Assembly: GCA_020350885.1 (NCBI GenBank)
Contig: CP070727.1
Location: forward strand, 1,592,306-1,656,305
From: a bacterium
GTDB taxonomy: Bacteria > Krumholzibacteriota > Krumholzibacteriia > Krumholzibacteriales > Krumholzibacteriaceae
Direction: 5' to 3'
Length of the DNA stretch: 64,000 nt
The notes beneath the pieces are model-generated. The model made no database searches. It was not told where the DNA came from and saw only the letters and a list, made by a program, of their open reading frames with translations. Within the stretch, counting starts at the first letter, position 1, and every line of letters starts with the position of its first letter. Shown here piece by piece: positions 23,445 to 32,985 of this stretch. Made by a program: the position numbers and the translations under genes.

Positions 23445-24866
23445 ATGATGGATATTCAGTCGTCGTTAAAGAAGTTACCCTCGGTCGAGAAGCTCCTCGA
23501 GGAGGGACGGATCGCCACCCGCATCGGGCTCCTTTCCAGGCGGGGGATCACGGCTCTCGTACGGGCGAGCATCGATCGGTTCCGAAAGCGCTTACTGGAC
23601 GGTGAGCTTGGAAGGCAGGGCGGGCAAGCACTTTTTCGCCTGATAGCCGACGATATTGCACTGGAGCTCGACCGCCTGGGCGGGACCGGTCAACGCAGGG
23701 TCATTAATGCGACGGGCGTCATACTGCATACGAATCTGGGGCGTGCCGTTCTGGGGACACAGACATGCGAGGCGATTGCCAGGGCCGCATCCGGGTATGT
23801 CGATCTCGAGGTCGATCTGGAAACGGGGAAGCGGACGAGCCGCGTCCGGCGGGTGCAGCGCCTCCTTTCACTCATCACCGGGACGGAGGATGCCCTGGTG
23901 GTCAACAACAATGCGGCAGCGGTTCTCCTTGCAGTCAACACATTTGCAGCTGAGGGCGCAGTTGCGGTATCACGGGGCGAATTGGTCGAGATAGGAGGGA
24001 GTTTTCGCCTGCCGGAAATACTCGCAAGCGCTGCGGGACGGATCATCGAGGTCGGAACGACAAATCGGACGCACCTCGAAGATTACGTACGCGCCATCGA
24101 GGAGGGGGCAACCCTTCTGCTCAAGGTACATGCGAGCAATTACCGGATCCTCGGTTATACAAACGAGGTATCGCTGAAGTCTCTTGCAGAGCTCGGCAAG
24201 GCGCACAATGTAGTCACCATGTACGATCAGGGAAGCGGGATACTCTACCCACTCGATAGAGATGGAGTCATGGGAGAGGCCTCAATCGAAACCATACTTG
24301 CAAGCGGAGTCGATCTGGTATGCTTCAGCACGGACAAGGTGCTTGGGGCGACTCAGGGTGGTGCGCTGATCGGTCCCCGCAGCCTTGTCGGGAAGATGCG
24401 CGGTAACCATCTCTCGCGGGCACTGCGCCTTGATAAGCTCGCCATTGCTGGATTGGAGCAAGTTCTTATGCATCTCTGGCTCGGTGAATATGAATCCGTT
24501 CCGGCGCTCAGGATGATCACTACACCCGTTCAGTCGATCGCCGAACGGGCCGAACGATTGGTCGGCAGGCTCGAAGGTGCCCGTCTGCCCGGTATAAAGT
24601 CGGTGGCTGTGATCACGGGAGAATCATCAATCGGAGGGGGAAGTTTCCCCATCAATCCTCTGCCTACCGCTCTCGTTGAGCTGACCATCGAAGATGGTAC
24701 ACCGGAAGCAGTTGTAGCCGCCCTTCGGAAGCAGGACCCCGCCATCCTGGTGCGTATCAAGGGTAATACGGTTCTAATAGATCTCAGATCGGTCTTCGAG
24801 ACGGAAGAAGACATGCTTGTAGATGGTGTGGTGGCGGGAATTGGGGATATCTACGGGAGGGAGTGA
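23445..24866 (+). CDS. selA: L-seryl-tRNA(Sec) selenium transferase
   Basis: 473 aa from ATG 23445 (ATG 23448 follows at once; GAAGG upstream). N-terminal SelA domain (KKLPSVEKLLEEG), then RRVINATGVILHTNLGRAVL near 96, EVDLETGKRTSR near 132, VNNNAAAVLLA near 164, SRGELVEIGGSFRLPEI near 184, and the PLP lysine in CFSTDKVLGATQGGALIG near 300. It converts Ser-tRNA(Sec) to Sec-tRNA(Sec) with selenophosphate, so the organism probably makes selenoproteins. selB, selC and selD are not in the window. Its stop overlaps a possible GTG start of the next gene. Confidence 0.95.
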   Translation: MMDIQSSLKKLPSVEKLLEEGRIATRIGLLSRRGITALVRASIDRFRKRLLDGELGRQGGQALFRLIADDIALELDRLGGTGQRRVINATGVILHTNLGRAVLGTQTCEAIARAASGYVDLEVDLETGKRTSRVRRVQRLLSLITGTEDALVVNNNAAAVLLAVNTFAAEGAVAVSRGELVEIGGSFRLPEILASAAGRIIEVGTTNRTHLEDYVRAIEEGATLLLKVHASNYRILGYTNEVSLKSLAELGKAHNVVTMYDQGSGILYPLDRDGVMGEASIETILASGVDLVCFSTDKVLGATQGGALIGPRSLVGKMRGNHLSRALRLDKLAIAGLEQVLMHLWLGEYESVPALRMITTPVQSIAERAERLVGRLEGARLPGIKSVAVITGESSIGGGSFPINPLPTALVELTIEDGTPEAVVAALRKQDPAILVRIKGNTVLIDLRSVFETEEDMLVDGVVAGIGDIYGRE

Positions 24867-24871
24867 TCGCT

Positions 24872-26347
24872 ATGGGAAACGATGTTCGCAAGGGAACGGA
24901 AAAGGGCACGAGATGCGATTCTGTGGAGGGGGGGTATACGATCTTCCTCGGCGAGGAAACGATCGGTTCCTTCATGGAGTCAGGTGACTTCTCCTCCGCC
25001 CGTCAACTTGATCATTTCAAGGAGATCGGTGCCCAGATCGAGAAAAGACTGCAGGAGGGTACGGGGTCTTCTCTCCTTGCGCTGTCGGCGACCGAGAAAC
25101 GCTCACCACGGGACTTTACTGTACTGCAACTTGCCCACCTTCTTGCCAAGCACGGCAGGCGGGTTTTGATCGTCGACTGTGATTTTCTGGAACCAGGTTT
25201 GGGAGGTCTGATAGAGGACCCAGATGACCTAGGATTTCTGGATCTGCTGCTCTATGGAAGCTCATTGAAATCCGTGTCGCGTTCGATCGGAATCGACGGT
25301 GTCAACATCACCGGACCGGGTTCCTTCCCGGTTTCGAAGACGATGCCATTTGCTCAGGGAGAGTTCCGCAAGGTCAGGGATTTCCTGAGGGAGCGAAGCG
25401 ACGTCGTTATCTATTGCTCTACCCTCTACACCGAGGATCAGGGTGTGAATCCACTCAGGAAGCTGGTCGACGGAATTGTGCTCTGCTGTCGCATCGAGGA
25501 GATGGACGAGGGGCAGCTCCAGAAATGCCTGTCCGATCTGGGGTCCAATGTGCCGCCCGTTGATCTCGTCTGCTACTGCGCTGCGAAGGAACTTGTCTCA
25601 GTGGCACAGGGTGAGCCTCCGGCCGAAGGTGAGGCGGCCGGTGAGGAAGTGACCGGCCCGGCTAAGGAGCAGCCGGAGGCTGGTGAGCGGGAACCCGAAC
25701 CGAGCTATCTGGAAAAGACAGAGGAACTGGAGGAAGAGGGCGAGAGGCGCAGTAATCTTCCGCGTTTGATAATGATCGTCGTCGCCGTCATAATCATCGT
25801 CTTTATTACGTGGTGGGTATTCATAAGCCGATCGATCCGGAAAGAGGAAACGAGCCAGCAAATGACGGAGCTCGTACACAAGCAACGGGACGTGCGGGAG
25901 GCGGCCGAGCGGACGACTGCCGATGAGGAAGCAGCCGGCGGTGTGGTCACAGGGGAGCCTTCCGAAATACAGGATGAAGGAGAGGAGACGGTACCGCCGG
26001 GCACGGGTGAAGACGAACCGGTCCGGGAAGAAGGTGGATCGAGAGGACCGGAGTCGATACAAGAGAAGCCCCGGGAGGCCGTGGCAGTGGATGTACCCGG
26101 GGGCCCGAGATACACCATCCACGTCGCATCCTTCAGGAATGTCAATCGCGCCGGTATCGAGGCCGAGTACCTCAAGGAGCGGGAATTCGAGTCGCGCGTT
26201 GTCGAATTTGAAGTCAAAGGGCAGTTATGGTACCGGGTATTCGTTGGGAATTATGCATCAGAGTCCGAAGCATCCAAAGTGCGGCTCGAATTGCTTACCC
26301 TAAAGCGGATCAGCTATGCGAGGGTAATCGAACTCAAAGGCGAGTGA
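24872..26347 (+). CDS. SPOR-domain membrane protein with an N-terminal ParA/BY-kinase-like pseudo-ATPase domain
   Basis: 491 aa from ATG 24872 (GGGAG 8 nt upstream; GTG 24863 is an alternative). Residues about 45-240 resemble the MinD/ParA/CpsD fold: QLAHLLAKHGRRVLIVDCDFLEPGLGG-type text with the A-prime Asp, split here as AHLLAKHGRRVLIVDCD. But the P-loop position reads SATEKRSPRDFT with no GKS/T, and the Walker B Asp region reads DVVIYCSTL, so ATP use is doubtful. An acidic linker, one membrane helix (NLPRLIMIVVAVIIIVFITW, near 295-315) and a second acidic linker follow. The C-terminal SPOR domain (YTIHVASFRNVNRA to the end) binds glycan strands lacking stem peptides at division sites. Its topology puts the SPOR domain in the periplasm. 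A structural role in division is inferred. Confidence 0.8.
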   Translation: MGNDVRKGTEKGTRCDSVEGGYTIFLGEETIGSFMESGDFSSARQLDHFKEIGAQIEKRLQEGTGSSLLALSATEKRSPRDFTVLQLAHLLAKHGRRVLIVDCDFLEPGLGGLIEDPDDLGFLDLLLYGSSLKSVSRSIGIDGVNITGPGSFPVSKTMPFAQGEFRKVRDFLRERSDVVIYCSTLYTEDQGVNPLRKLVDGIVLCCRIEEMDEGQLQKCLSDLGSNVPPVDLVCYCAAKELVSVAQGEPPAEGEAAGEEVTGPAKEQPEAGEREPEPSYLEKTEELEEEGERRSNLPRLIMIVVAVIIIVFITWWVFISRSIRKEETSQQMTELVHKQRDVREAAERTTADEEAAGGVVTGEPSEIQDEGEETVPPGTGEDEPVREEGGSRGPESIQEKPREAVAVDVPGGPRYTIHVASFRNVNRAGIEAEYLKEREFESRVVEFEVKGQLWYRVFVGNYASESEASKVRLELLTLKRISYARVIELKGE

Positions 26348-26385
26348 AGGATTAGAAGCATACAATTCTCAGGAGGGAGAACCTC

Positions 26386-29300
26386 GTGAGCCTTTCGAGA
26401 CTGGAGCTAGTCGGATTTAAATCGTTCATGTCGCCGGTTATCCTCGATTTCAAGGAAGGGATCACGGCGATCCTCGGACCGAACGGGTGCGGGAAGACCA
26501 ACATCGTCGATGCGGTTCGTTGGGTTCTCGGTGAGCAGAGTGCCCGGCAGCTTCGCGGTGCAAAAATGGAGAATATCATCTTCAACGGGACCGAGGTACA
26601 CAAGCCGATGGGATGCGCTCATGTCAACCTCACCATCAAGAATGAAAGGGGAATCTTTCCGCTCGATTACTCCGAGATCAGTATCACGAGAAAGGTCTAC
26701 CGCTCGGGGGTGAGCGAGTACTTCATCAACAAGACACCTTGCCGGCTCAAGGATGTCAAGGAACTGTTCGCCGATACGGGTACGGGAAGCCATTCGTACG
26801 CCGTGATCGAACAGGAGATGATCGATTACGTTCTCGACGATGCATATGGAGAGCGACGCCACATGTTCGAGGAGGCCTCCGGCATCGTCAAATACCGGAT
26901 GCGACGCGAGGAGGCTAAGCGGAAACTGAAACTGACCGATGCGGACCTCCTGCGCATTGAGGATATCATCGAGGAACTCGGCAAGCAGGTTCGTTCGCTC
27001 CGGTACCAGATGGGTAAAGCCAAACGTTACAACACGATCAAGGAGCGGATACGCCTCTGGGAGCTCATCCAGCTTCGGATGAGTCTATCGGACCTCAGGG
27101 AAAAGCGAAGGGCAGCGGAAGGCGAGCTTGCAGAAGCACAGACCCGTATGCAAACGGAGGATGTTTCACTCGCCGACCTCGAACGTGTTGTCGGGGAAGA
27201 AAAGCTGCAATTGATCGGTCTCGAGAAACGGAATACCGAATTGCAAAACCTTCGGTATGACGTTCGCCGGCAGGTGCAGTCATCGGAGGAGAAGATCATC
27301 CAGTTCACGGAGCGGAAGAATGAAGCCCAGCGGCTCTCCGGGAGGGCACGGCGCGAGATCGAGGAAGCCCAGGCAAGACTTTCCACAATCGCCGAGAGGA
27401 TCACTGCTATCGATGGCGAGTGCAACACCCTTGGGGAAAGGATCGAGGCGAACGAGACTTCCATGGGTGTCGGTGAAGAAGCGTTCAGTGAGATCGCAAA
27501 CTGCATTGAAAACCGGAAATCGCAATTCCTGGAGTTGAAACAAACCCAACTCGATTTCCTGCAGGACCAGGTGCGTGTAAAGAGTAGTCTGGAGCACTAC
27601 GAAACGGTGCTCGGTGAGCTTGATTCACGATCATCCACAACCCGGGAGCAGATACTCGAGCTCGAGAAGGAAACGAAGCGAATATCGGGTGAGAAAGCGG
27701 AACGCGAAGTCTCGCTTCAGGAGCTCGAGAGTGCTCAACAGGCGAAGGTACGGAAAAGGGAACGCGACGTGCAGTCTATCGAAGAGATCGAAACGCGTCT
27801 CAGTACAAACGAGGAGAGATTTTCGGAGATGAAGACGGAGCTTGCCCAACTGGGGAGCAGGCGCGACCTCTTGATCCGTATGCGTGAAGATCTCGAGGGT
27901 TTTCCGAGCGGGGCGCGGTATGTACTGAAAAAAGGTGACGGCCGCGTTCACGGCCCTCTGGTCGAAAAGATTCAGGTAGATGCGCGTTTCCGCCCCGCCA
28001 TGGAGGCCGTACTGGGAGGAATGCTCGACGGCGTGGTCGTCGAGGACGTGGGCGGCGCTGTCGAGCTTGCGAACGAGCTGGTCGGGCGGAATCTCGGCCG
28101 GGCACGCTTCCTCGTCCGTACCGGCCTAAACGGATCCCAGAGTGATCGGATCTCTGAAGCGCCGGGCCTGATGGGCGAGCTCAGTGACTTCGTCTCGGTT
28201 GATAAGGCTTTTGAACCCCTGGTGAATGAGTTACTTGCGCGCAACTATCTCTTCGAGACGGTCGATGATGCGCTTCGTTTCGTATCGAGTGAGCAGGGAA
28301 AGCAGAGCAGTGCAGTAACGCTCTCGGGTGTCTATTTTTGCAGGGGAAAAGGTATCTATTTTTCGGGTGGTAGTGACGAGGGAGGAACGCTCCTCGGCCG
28401 CTCCGAAGAGATCGCACAGGTCGAGGAGCGCATCGCCGCTCTACGGAATGATATCGGTCTGATGAAGGAGTCGTGCGCGCAACAGCGTCGAGATGTACAG
28501 GAGCTCAAGCGGCATGTGAACGGGCTCGAGATCGAGATTGCCGGTTTGAGGGAAGAGAGCTCGGTGAAGCGGAACGAGCTTCAGGAGATCGAAAGGAATT
28601 ACATCTCCCGGAAAGAGAGATGCTCGCACCTGCTCAATGCGCTCGAAGAAATGGAGGACTCCAGAGTGGGGATACTCTCGAAACTCGAGGAGGCGAGATT
28701 GATGCTCCAGATGCAGGAGCGGGGTGAGGAGATCTCCGGGCTCGGCGAGCTGGAGGACGAACTCGCCGCACTTCATAACCAACGCGGAGAGCTCGACGAG
28801 AAATTGACGGAGCAGAAAGTGGAGCTTGCCTCGCTCAGAGGCGACCTCGAGCGAAAACACGAGGAGATCAAGGGCCTCAGGGAAATGGAGAAAAGTTTCC
28901 ACGACATCATCACGCAACGCAGCGGTGAGATCGATTCGGCCGACGAGGAGACGGTTCGGCTGAACAGCGAGATCGAGACGGAACGTGCAATCGTCACGGA
29001 ACTCCTCGAACGGGAGCGCTCGTATCAGAGTGATCTCGATCAGATGCACGGCGAGCTCGAGGAGAGGCGGCAGGGGATCGCGTCGCGGGAACAGGAGCTC
29101 AAGGAGAGGAAAACCGAAAGGGAGCGCATAATAGCCAAAGAGAACGAAGTGCGTATCGCCATCTCATCACTGGAGACACGAATGAACGATCTCGTGGACC
29201 GGGCACGGAACTATTACAATGAGGATCTGAGCTGTTACCTCGACGGACAGGAGATCCCGCTCTCGGAAGAAGAGAGAGAGGTCACGCCCGAGATGCTGGA

Positions 29301-29991
29301 GAGGGAGAAACGGAGACTGGATGGGATGGGCCCTGTAAACCTCGCCGCTGCCCAGGAGTACGAGGAGAAAAAGGAGCGTCTCTCATTTCTCGTCTCCCAG
29401 AAGGAGGATCTCGTCAGGGCCAAAGAGGAGCTCAACGAGGCTATCCGGAAGATCAACAGGCGGGCCCGGAAGAAGTTCCTCGCGACATTCGAGGGGGTGC
29501 GCACCAATTTTGCCAAAACGTTCCAGATCCTGTTCGAGGGCGGTGAGGCCGATCTCTCGCTTGCCGGCGGTGGTGATCCCCTCGAGGCCGATATCGTCAT
29601 AACCGCCAGACCGAAGGGGAAGAGGTTACAGGACATCTCGCTACTTTCGGGTGGTGAGCGGGCGCTCACGGCCCTCGCCCTGCTCTTCGCCCTGTATATG
29701 ACGAAACCCAGTCCCTTCTGTATCTTCGATGAGGTCGACGCCCCTCTCGATGATGCAAACATCAAGCGTTTCGTTCGGATGCTAGAGCGGTTTCAGGATG
29801 AGACACAGTTCATCATCATCACGCACAACAAACGCACGATGGAGGTGGCCAACACGCTCTACGGTGTGACCATGGAGGAGCATGGTGTTTCCAGCCTGGT
29901 ATCGGTCGACCTGGAAGAAGTCGAGAGGGTGTTGCAGGAGAAGGAACCTGCCGGAAAGACGTTAGTGGAATCTACAATTTCCCCGAATTGA
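26386..29991 (+). CDS. smc: Chromosome segregation protein SMC
   Basis: 1201 aa from GTG 26386 with CAGGAGGGAG upstream. Full SMC layout: N-terminal ATPase head with ILGPNGCGKTNIVDAVRWVLG at 29-49 and EQSARQLRGAKMENIIF; coiled coil about 165-500; hinge about 510-670 (YVLKKGDGRVHGPLVEKI, LEAVLGGMLDGVV-like text); second coiled coil to about 1000; and the C-terminal head with LLSGGERALTALALLFALY near 1085 and FCIFDEVDAPLDDANI near 1108. It forms the condensin core with ScpA and ScpB, which are not in the window. It is followed 16 nt later by ftsY, a common pairing. Confidence 0.97.
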   Translation: MSLSRLELVGFKSFMSPVILDFKEGITAILGPNGCGKTNIVDAVRWVLGEQSARQLRGAKMENIIFNGTEVHKPMGCAHVNLTIKNERGIFPLDYSEISITRKVYRSGVSEYFINKTPCRLKDVKELFADTGTGSHSYAVIEQEMIDYVLDDAYGERRHMFEEASGIVKYRMRREEAKRKLKLTDADLLRIEDIIEELGKQVRSLRYQMGKAKRYNTIKERIRLWELIQLRMSLSDLREKRRAAEGELAEAQTRMQTEDVSLADLERVVGEEKLQLIGLEKRNTELQNLRYDVRRQVQSSEEKIIQFTERKNEAQRLSGRARREIEEAQARLSTIAERITAIDGECNTLGERIEANETSMGVGEEAFSEIANCIENRKSQFLELKQTQLDFLQDQVRVKSSLEHYETVLGELDSRSSTTREQILELEKETKRISGEKAEREVSLQELESAQQAKVRKRERDVQSIEEIETRLSTNEERFSEMKTELAQLGSRRDLLIRMREDLEGFPSGARYVLKKGDGRVHGPLVEKIQVDARFRPAMEAVLGGMLDGVVVEDVGGAVELANELVGRNLGRARFLVRTGLNGSQSDRISEAPGLMGELSDFVSVDKAFEPLVNELLARNYLFETVDDALRFVSSEQGKQSSAVTLSGVYFCRGKGIYFSGGSDEGGTLLGRSEEIAQVEERIAALRNDIGLMKESCAQQRRDVQELKRHVNGLEIEIAGLREESSVKRNELQEIERNYISRKERCSHLLNALEEMEDSRVGILSKLEEARLMLQMQERGEEISGLGELEDELAALHNQRGELDEKLTEQKVELASLRGDLERKHEEIKGLREMEKSFHDIITQRSGEIDSADEETVRLNSEIETERAIVTELLERERSYQSDLDQMHGELEERRQGIASREQELKERKTERERIIAKENEVRIAISSLETRMNDLVDRARNYYNEDLSCYLDGQEIPLSEEEREVTPEMLEREKRRLDGMGPVNLAAAQEYEEKKERLSFLVSQKEDLVRAKEELNEAIRKINRRARKKFLATFEGVRTNFAKTFQILFEGGEADLSLAGGGDPLEADIVITARPKGKRLQDISLLSGGERALTALALLFALYMTKPSPFCIFDEVDAPLDDANIKRFVRMLERFQDETQFIIITHNKRTMEVANTLYGVTMEEHGVSSLVSVDLEEVERVLQEKEPAGKTLVESTISPN

Positions 29992-30007
29992 CGGGAAACG
30001 CATCATC

Positions 30008-30910
30008 ATGCTTGGATTTACCCGGGGACTCAAGAAAACGAAGGACCGCCTGTTCCGTCCCCTGAAGGGGATCTTTGCTTCTAGTGTTCTCGATAGAGAA
30101 TCGATCGATGAGATCGAGGCGGTTCTGCTATCCGCCGACCTGGGTATAGATGCAGCGGAGCGCATCATCGACCGGCTGCGTGAACGGGCCGGCGCCGGCA
30201 AACCCGGAGAATATCTCAGGATCGTCGGTGACGAACTGCTGGCTATGATCGATGAGGTGCCGCCCCCAGTGCGGAGGGATGGATCGCCGCATGTTATCGT
30301 CGTGATCGGGGTCAACGGTGTCGGTAAGACATCGACGATCGGAAAGCTCGCCTACCGCTTTAGGAGCGAGGGCAAGGGGGTTCTCCTTGCGGCGTGCGAT
30401 ACGTTCCGGGCAGCGGCGATCGAGCAGCTCGCGCTGTGGGCCGACAGGGCCGGCGTTCCCGTCGTGCAACAGAAGATGGGGGCCGATCCGGCTGCTGTGG
30501 CCTTCGACGCCGTACAATCCGCCCGTGCAAAAGAAATGGACATAGTGATCATCGATACAGCCGGGCGGCTTCATACGAAGACGAATCTCATGGAGGAACT
30601 CTCAAAGATATTCAGGGTACTCGAGAAACGGGCCGGAGTGACGAACTGTGAAGCCTGGCTCGTCCTTGATGCCAATACGGGGCAGAACTCCATCCGCCAG
30701 GCAGAGGCGTTCGTCGCCTCCCTGCCCGTCACCGGTATCGTGCTCACCAAGCTCGATAGCACAGCCAAGGGCGGTGTGGTGATCCCCATTCAAGCGGGAC
30801 TGCGTATCCCCGTTCTCTATGTCGGTCTCGGCGAGGGGATCGGGGATATGGAGCCCTTCGATCACCGGCTATTCGTCTCCGCCCTTCTTGGTGATGAGGT
30901 GTACTCGTAG
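30008..30910 (+). CDS. ftsY: Signal recognition particle receptor FtsY
   Basis: 300 aa. N-terminal four-helix N domain, then the GTPase: GVNGVGKTSTIGKLA near 99-113 (P-loop), LLAACDTFRAAAIEQL (the DTFRAAA motif), DIVIIDTAGRLHTK near 177 (G3), LVLDANTGQN, and TGIVLTKLDSTAKGGVVIP (G4 TKLD). It lacks the long acidic A domain of the E. coli protein, as in many bacteria. It docks ribosome-SRP complexes at the inner membrane. Confidence 0.97.
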   Translation: MLGFTRGLKKTKDRLFRPLKGIFASSVLDRESIDEIEAVLLSADLGIDAAERIIDRLRERAGAGKPGEYLRIVGDELLAMIDEVPPPVRRDGSPHVIVVIGVNGVGKTSTIGKLAYRFRSEGKGVLLAACDTFRAAAIEQLALWADRAGVPVVQQKMGADPAAVAFDAVQSARAKEMDIVIIDTAGRLHTKTNLMEELSKIFRVLEKRAGVTNCEAWLVLDANTGQNSIRQAEAFVASLPVTGIVLTKLDSTAKGGVVIPIQAGLRIPVLYVGLGEGIGDMEPFDHRLFVSALLGDEVYS

Positions 30911-30949
30911 AACGATGAGAAAATCATCGACCGGCATGATATTCAGGGC

Positions 30950-30979
30950 TTGACAGTTTAGATATATCTGGTTTATGTT
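30950..30979 (+). promoter_or_regulatory. Promoter of the riboflavin operon
   Basis: TTGACA at 30950-30955, then an 18-nt spacer to TATGTT at 30974-30979 (TTATGT with 17 nt is the other reading). Predicted start near 30986, about 35 nt before the FMN riboswitch. It lies in an AT-rich gap after ftsY. Confidence 0.6.
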
Positions 30980-31020
30980 AGTAATGCTGGACGGAGATTG
31001 ACCCTCCAGTAATGGATTAA

Positions 31021-31134
31021 CCTTCGGGGCGGGGTGAAAGTCCCCACCGGCGGTGAAAGTCCGCGAATGGGCCTGCAGGCCCACCGACCCGGTGGAATTC
31101 CGGGACCGACAGTGAAAGTCTGGATGGGAGAAGG
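31021..31134 (+). promoter_or_regulatory. FMN riboswitch (RFN element)
   Basis: The conserved blocks of the RFN aptamer are all present: CTTCGGGGCGGGGTGAAAG at the 5' side, TCCCCACCGGCGGTGAAAG, the AGTCCGCGA helix, GACCCGGTGG, CCGGGACCGACAGTGAAAG, and TCTGGATGGGAGAAGG closing the central helix with the 5' CCTTC. FMN binding lowers expression of riboflavin genes. It lies 110 nt before ribD, the first gene of a complete rib operon. Confidence 0.97.
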
Positions 31135-31152
31135 TTTCTGTGCGCATACTCC

Positions 31153-31177
31153 GTATCGCCGCATTCTGAGGCGGTAT
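31153..31177 (+). promoter_or_regulatory. Hairpin downstream of the FMN aptamer (possible expression platform)
   Basis: GTATCGCC (31153-31160) can pair with GGCGGTAT (31170-31177), with two G-U pairs, leaving a 9-nt loop. The following CGTTCTTCCCC is a poor U-tract, so a weak terminator or a translation-control element are both possible. Confidence 0.3.
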
Positions 31178-31244
31178 CGTTCTTCCCCGTCAGAAGAGAA
31201 CCCCGAAAAGTTGGATGTAACCGAGGCGTACTGGTGTGGCCGGA

Positions 31245-32399
31245 ATGAAAGAACTACTTCACAACGATGAGGGGTACATGCGGCGGGCCTTAGAGCTTGC
31301 GCGTCGGCCGGCCGGCCCGACGTACCCCAACCCTCGCGTCGGGGCGGTAATCGTTTCGGACGGTGAGATCATCGGGGAGGGGTATCACCGCGCGGTAGGT
31401 CTTCCCCATGCCGAGATCGAGGCAATCACCATGGCGGGTGATCGTGTCCGGGGATCGACGATCTATCTCAACCTCGAGCCGTGTTGCCATTACGGGAGAA
31501 CGCCGCCTTGTACAGATGCCATCCGTGAAGCGGGCATCGCGCGCGTTGTCTTCGGCATCTATGATCCGGACGAACGGGTCCGGGGGCGGGGGGCCGGGAT
31601 TCTGAAGGGGGAAGGGATCGACGTATGTGCCGGTGTTCTGGAGCGCGACGCCCTTGAGCTCAACCTTCCCTACATACACAGGAGTGTCACGGGAAGGTGC
31701 TTCGTCATGCTGAAGCTCGCCTCGACGCTCGACGGACGGTTGACGGCGGTCGGACGAAGGTGGCTAACGGGTTCGCCGGCACGAGCCCGTGTGCATGACC
31801 TTCGTGCCCAAACGGAAGCGATCGCCGTCGGTATCGGAACCCTCATCGACGATCGGCCACGCCTCGACAGGAGGCTGCACGAAGAGGAACTGCCACCTCC
31901 CGTGCGGATGGTTTTCGATCCACAGCTGCGATTTCCTTTGGATTATCCCTGGCTGGTCGACGGAGAGCGGGTGATCATCTACGCCGTCCGGAACGCGGAT
32001 CCAGGGCGCAGGCATGCACTCGAGGCAGCGAATGCAGAGGTTGTGATTCTTCCGGAGAAGGACGGGCTTGTCGACTTGACGCATTGGATCGAGGAGATCA
32101 GTTCGAGGGGTTTCACATCCGTTATGGTCGAGGGGGGAGGGCGGATTGCAACTTCGATCCTCAGGGAGGGTTGCTTCGAGCGCCTTGTCCTCTTCTATGC
32201 TCCGGTCATCTCGGGGCAGGGGGGAGTACTGTGGTTCGGGGACAGGAAGGAGCCGCCGTGGTTCGAGAACGGGGGGCTGGTACTCGAGCGGCAAGAGCTC
32301 ATCGGCGACGATGTAATGGCGGTCTACGATCGTTCGCACATCGATCGATACCTCGAGCTTGTAACGGGGGGGGATAGGCTTGTTCACAGGACTGATTGA
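31245..32399 (+). CDS. ribD: Bifunctional pyrimidine deaminase/reductase in riboflavin synthesis
   Basis: 384 aa from ATG 31245, which keeps the usual GYMRRALELA start; ATG 31278, with GAGGGG before it, is an alternative. Deaminase domain: TYPNPRVGAVIV, HAEIEAI with the zinc His, and LEPCCHYGRTPPCTDAI with the zinc Cys residues. Reductase domain from about 145: VMLKLASTLDGRLTAVGRRWLTG, then VMVEGGGRIATSIL near 290. It carries out the second and third steps from GTP to riboflavin. First gene after the FMN riboswitch; the ribE start lies 20 nt inside its end. Confidence 0.96.
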   Translation: MKELLHNDEGYMRRALELARRPAGPTYPNPRVGAVIVSDGEIIGEGYHRAVGLPHAEIEAITMAGDRVRGSTIYLNLEPCCHYGRTPPCTDAIREAGIARVVFGIYDPDERVRGRGAGILKGEGIDVCAGVLERDALELNLPYIHRSVTGRCFVMLKLASTLDGRLTAVGRRWLTGSPARARVHDLRAQTEAIAVGIGTLIDDRPRLDRRLHEEELPPPVRMVFDPQLRFPLDYPWLVDGERVIIYAVRNADPGRRHALEAANAEVVILPEKDGLVDLTHWIEEISSRGFTSVMVEGGGRIATSILREGCFERLVLFYAPVISGQGGVLWFGDRKEPPWFENGGLVLERQELIGDDVMAVYDRSHIDRYLELVTGGDRLVHRTD

Positions 32400-32985
32400 G
32401 GAGGTCGGCACGGTCGTTTCGTTACGGCGGGTGCGGAGCGGTGGAAGCCTAACGGTGAGAACCGGACTGGCGGATCTCACCGAAGGTGAGAGTATCGCCG
32501 TCAGCGGTGTATGCCAGACCGTCTCCAAGAAGGGTAAGGGAACCTTCTCCTGTGATCTGCTGGAGGAGACCATGCGGGCAACCACACTGGGACTGCTCAG
32601 GGCGGGTTCGCTCGTAAACCTCGAGCGCGCCGTGCGTCCGGGCGACCGTATGGGAGGACACTTCGTGAGCGGTCACGTGGACGGGACGGGAACGATCACC
32701 GCCGTCAGCCGAAGACCGCTCAGCATCGAGATAGCCGTCGATAGTGAAATGTTTCAGTTTATGATTCCAAAAGGATCGGTTGCGGTCAACGGGGTAAGTC
32801 TTACGATAGGACCCGAGTTAGGGCATGGACGTTTCACCGTCTTTATCATTCCGTTCACTTGGGAGCACACGAATCTCCATGCGGTGAGGGAGGGATCAAA
32901 GGTGAATATCGAGGTGGATATCCTGGGCAAGTATGTGTATTCCTTCCTCCGACAGGGAGGGCATATCGACACAGCTTCGAAGTGA
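32380..32985 (+). CDS. ribE: Riboflavin synthase, alpha chain
   Basis: 201 aa from TTG 32380, with GGGGGGGATAG upstream, overlapping ribD by 20 nt. Two lumazine-binding repeats: MFTGLIEEVGTV with IAVSGVCQTV and GHFVSGHVDGTG in the first; VAVNGVSLTIG and FTVFIIPFTWEHTNL in the second. The enzyme joins two dimethylribityllumazine molecules into riboflavin and a pyrimidine. Length is normal. Confidence 0.96.
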   Translation: MFTGLIEEVGTVVSLRRVRSGGSLTVRTGLADLTEGESIAVSGVCQTVSKKGKGTFSCDLLEETMRATTLGLLRAGSLVNLERAVRPGDRMGGHFVSGHVDGTGTITAVSRRPLSIEIAVDSEMFQFMIPKGSVAVNGVSLTIGPELGHGRFTVFIIPFTWEHTNLHAVREGSKVNIEVDILGKYVYSFLRQGGHIDTASK

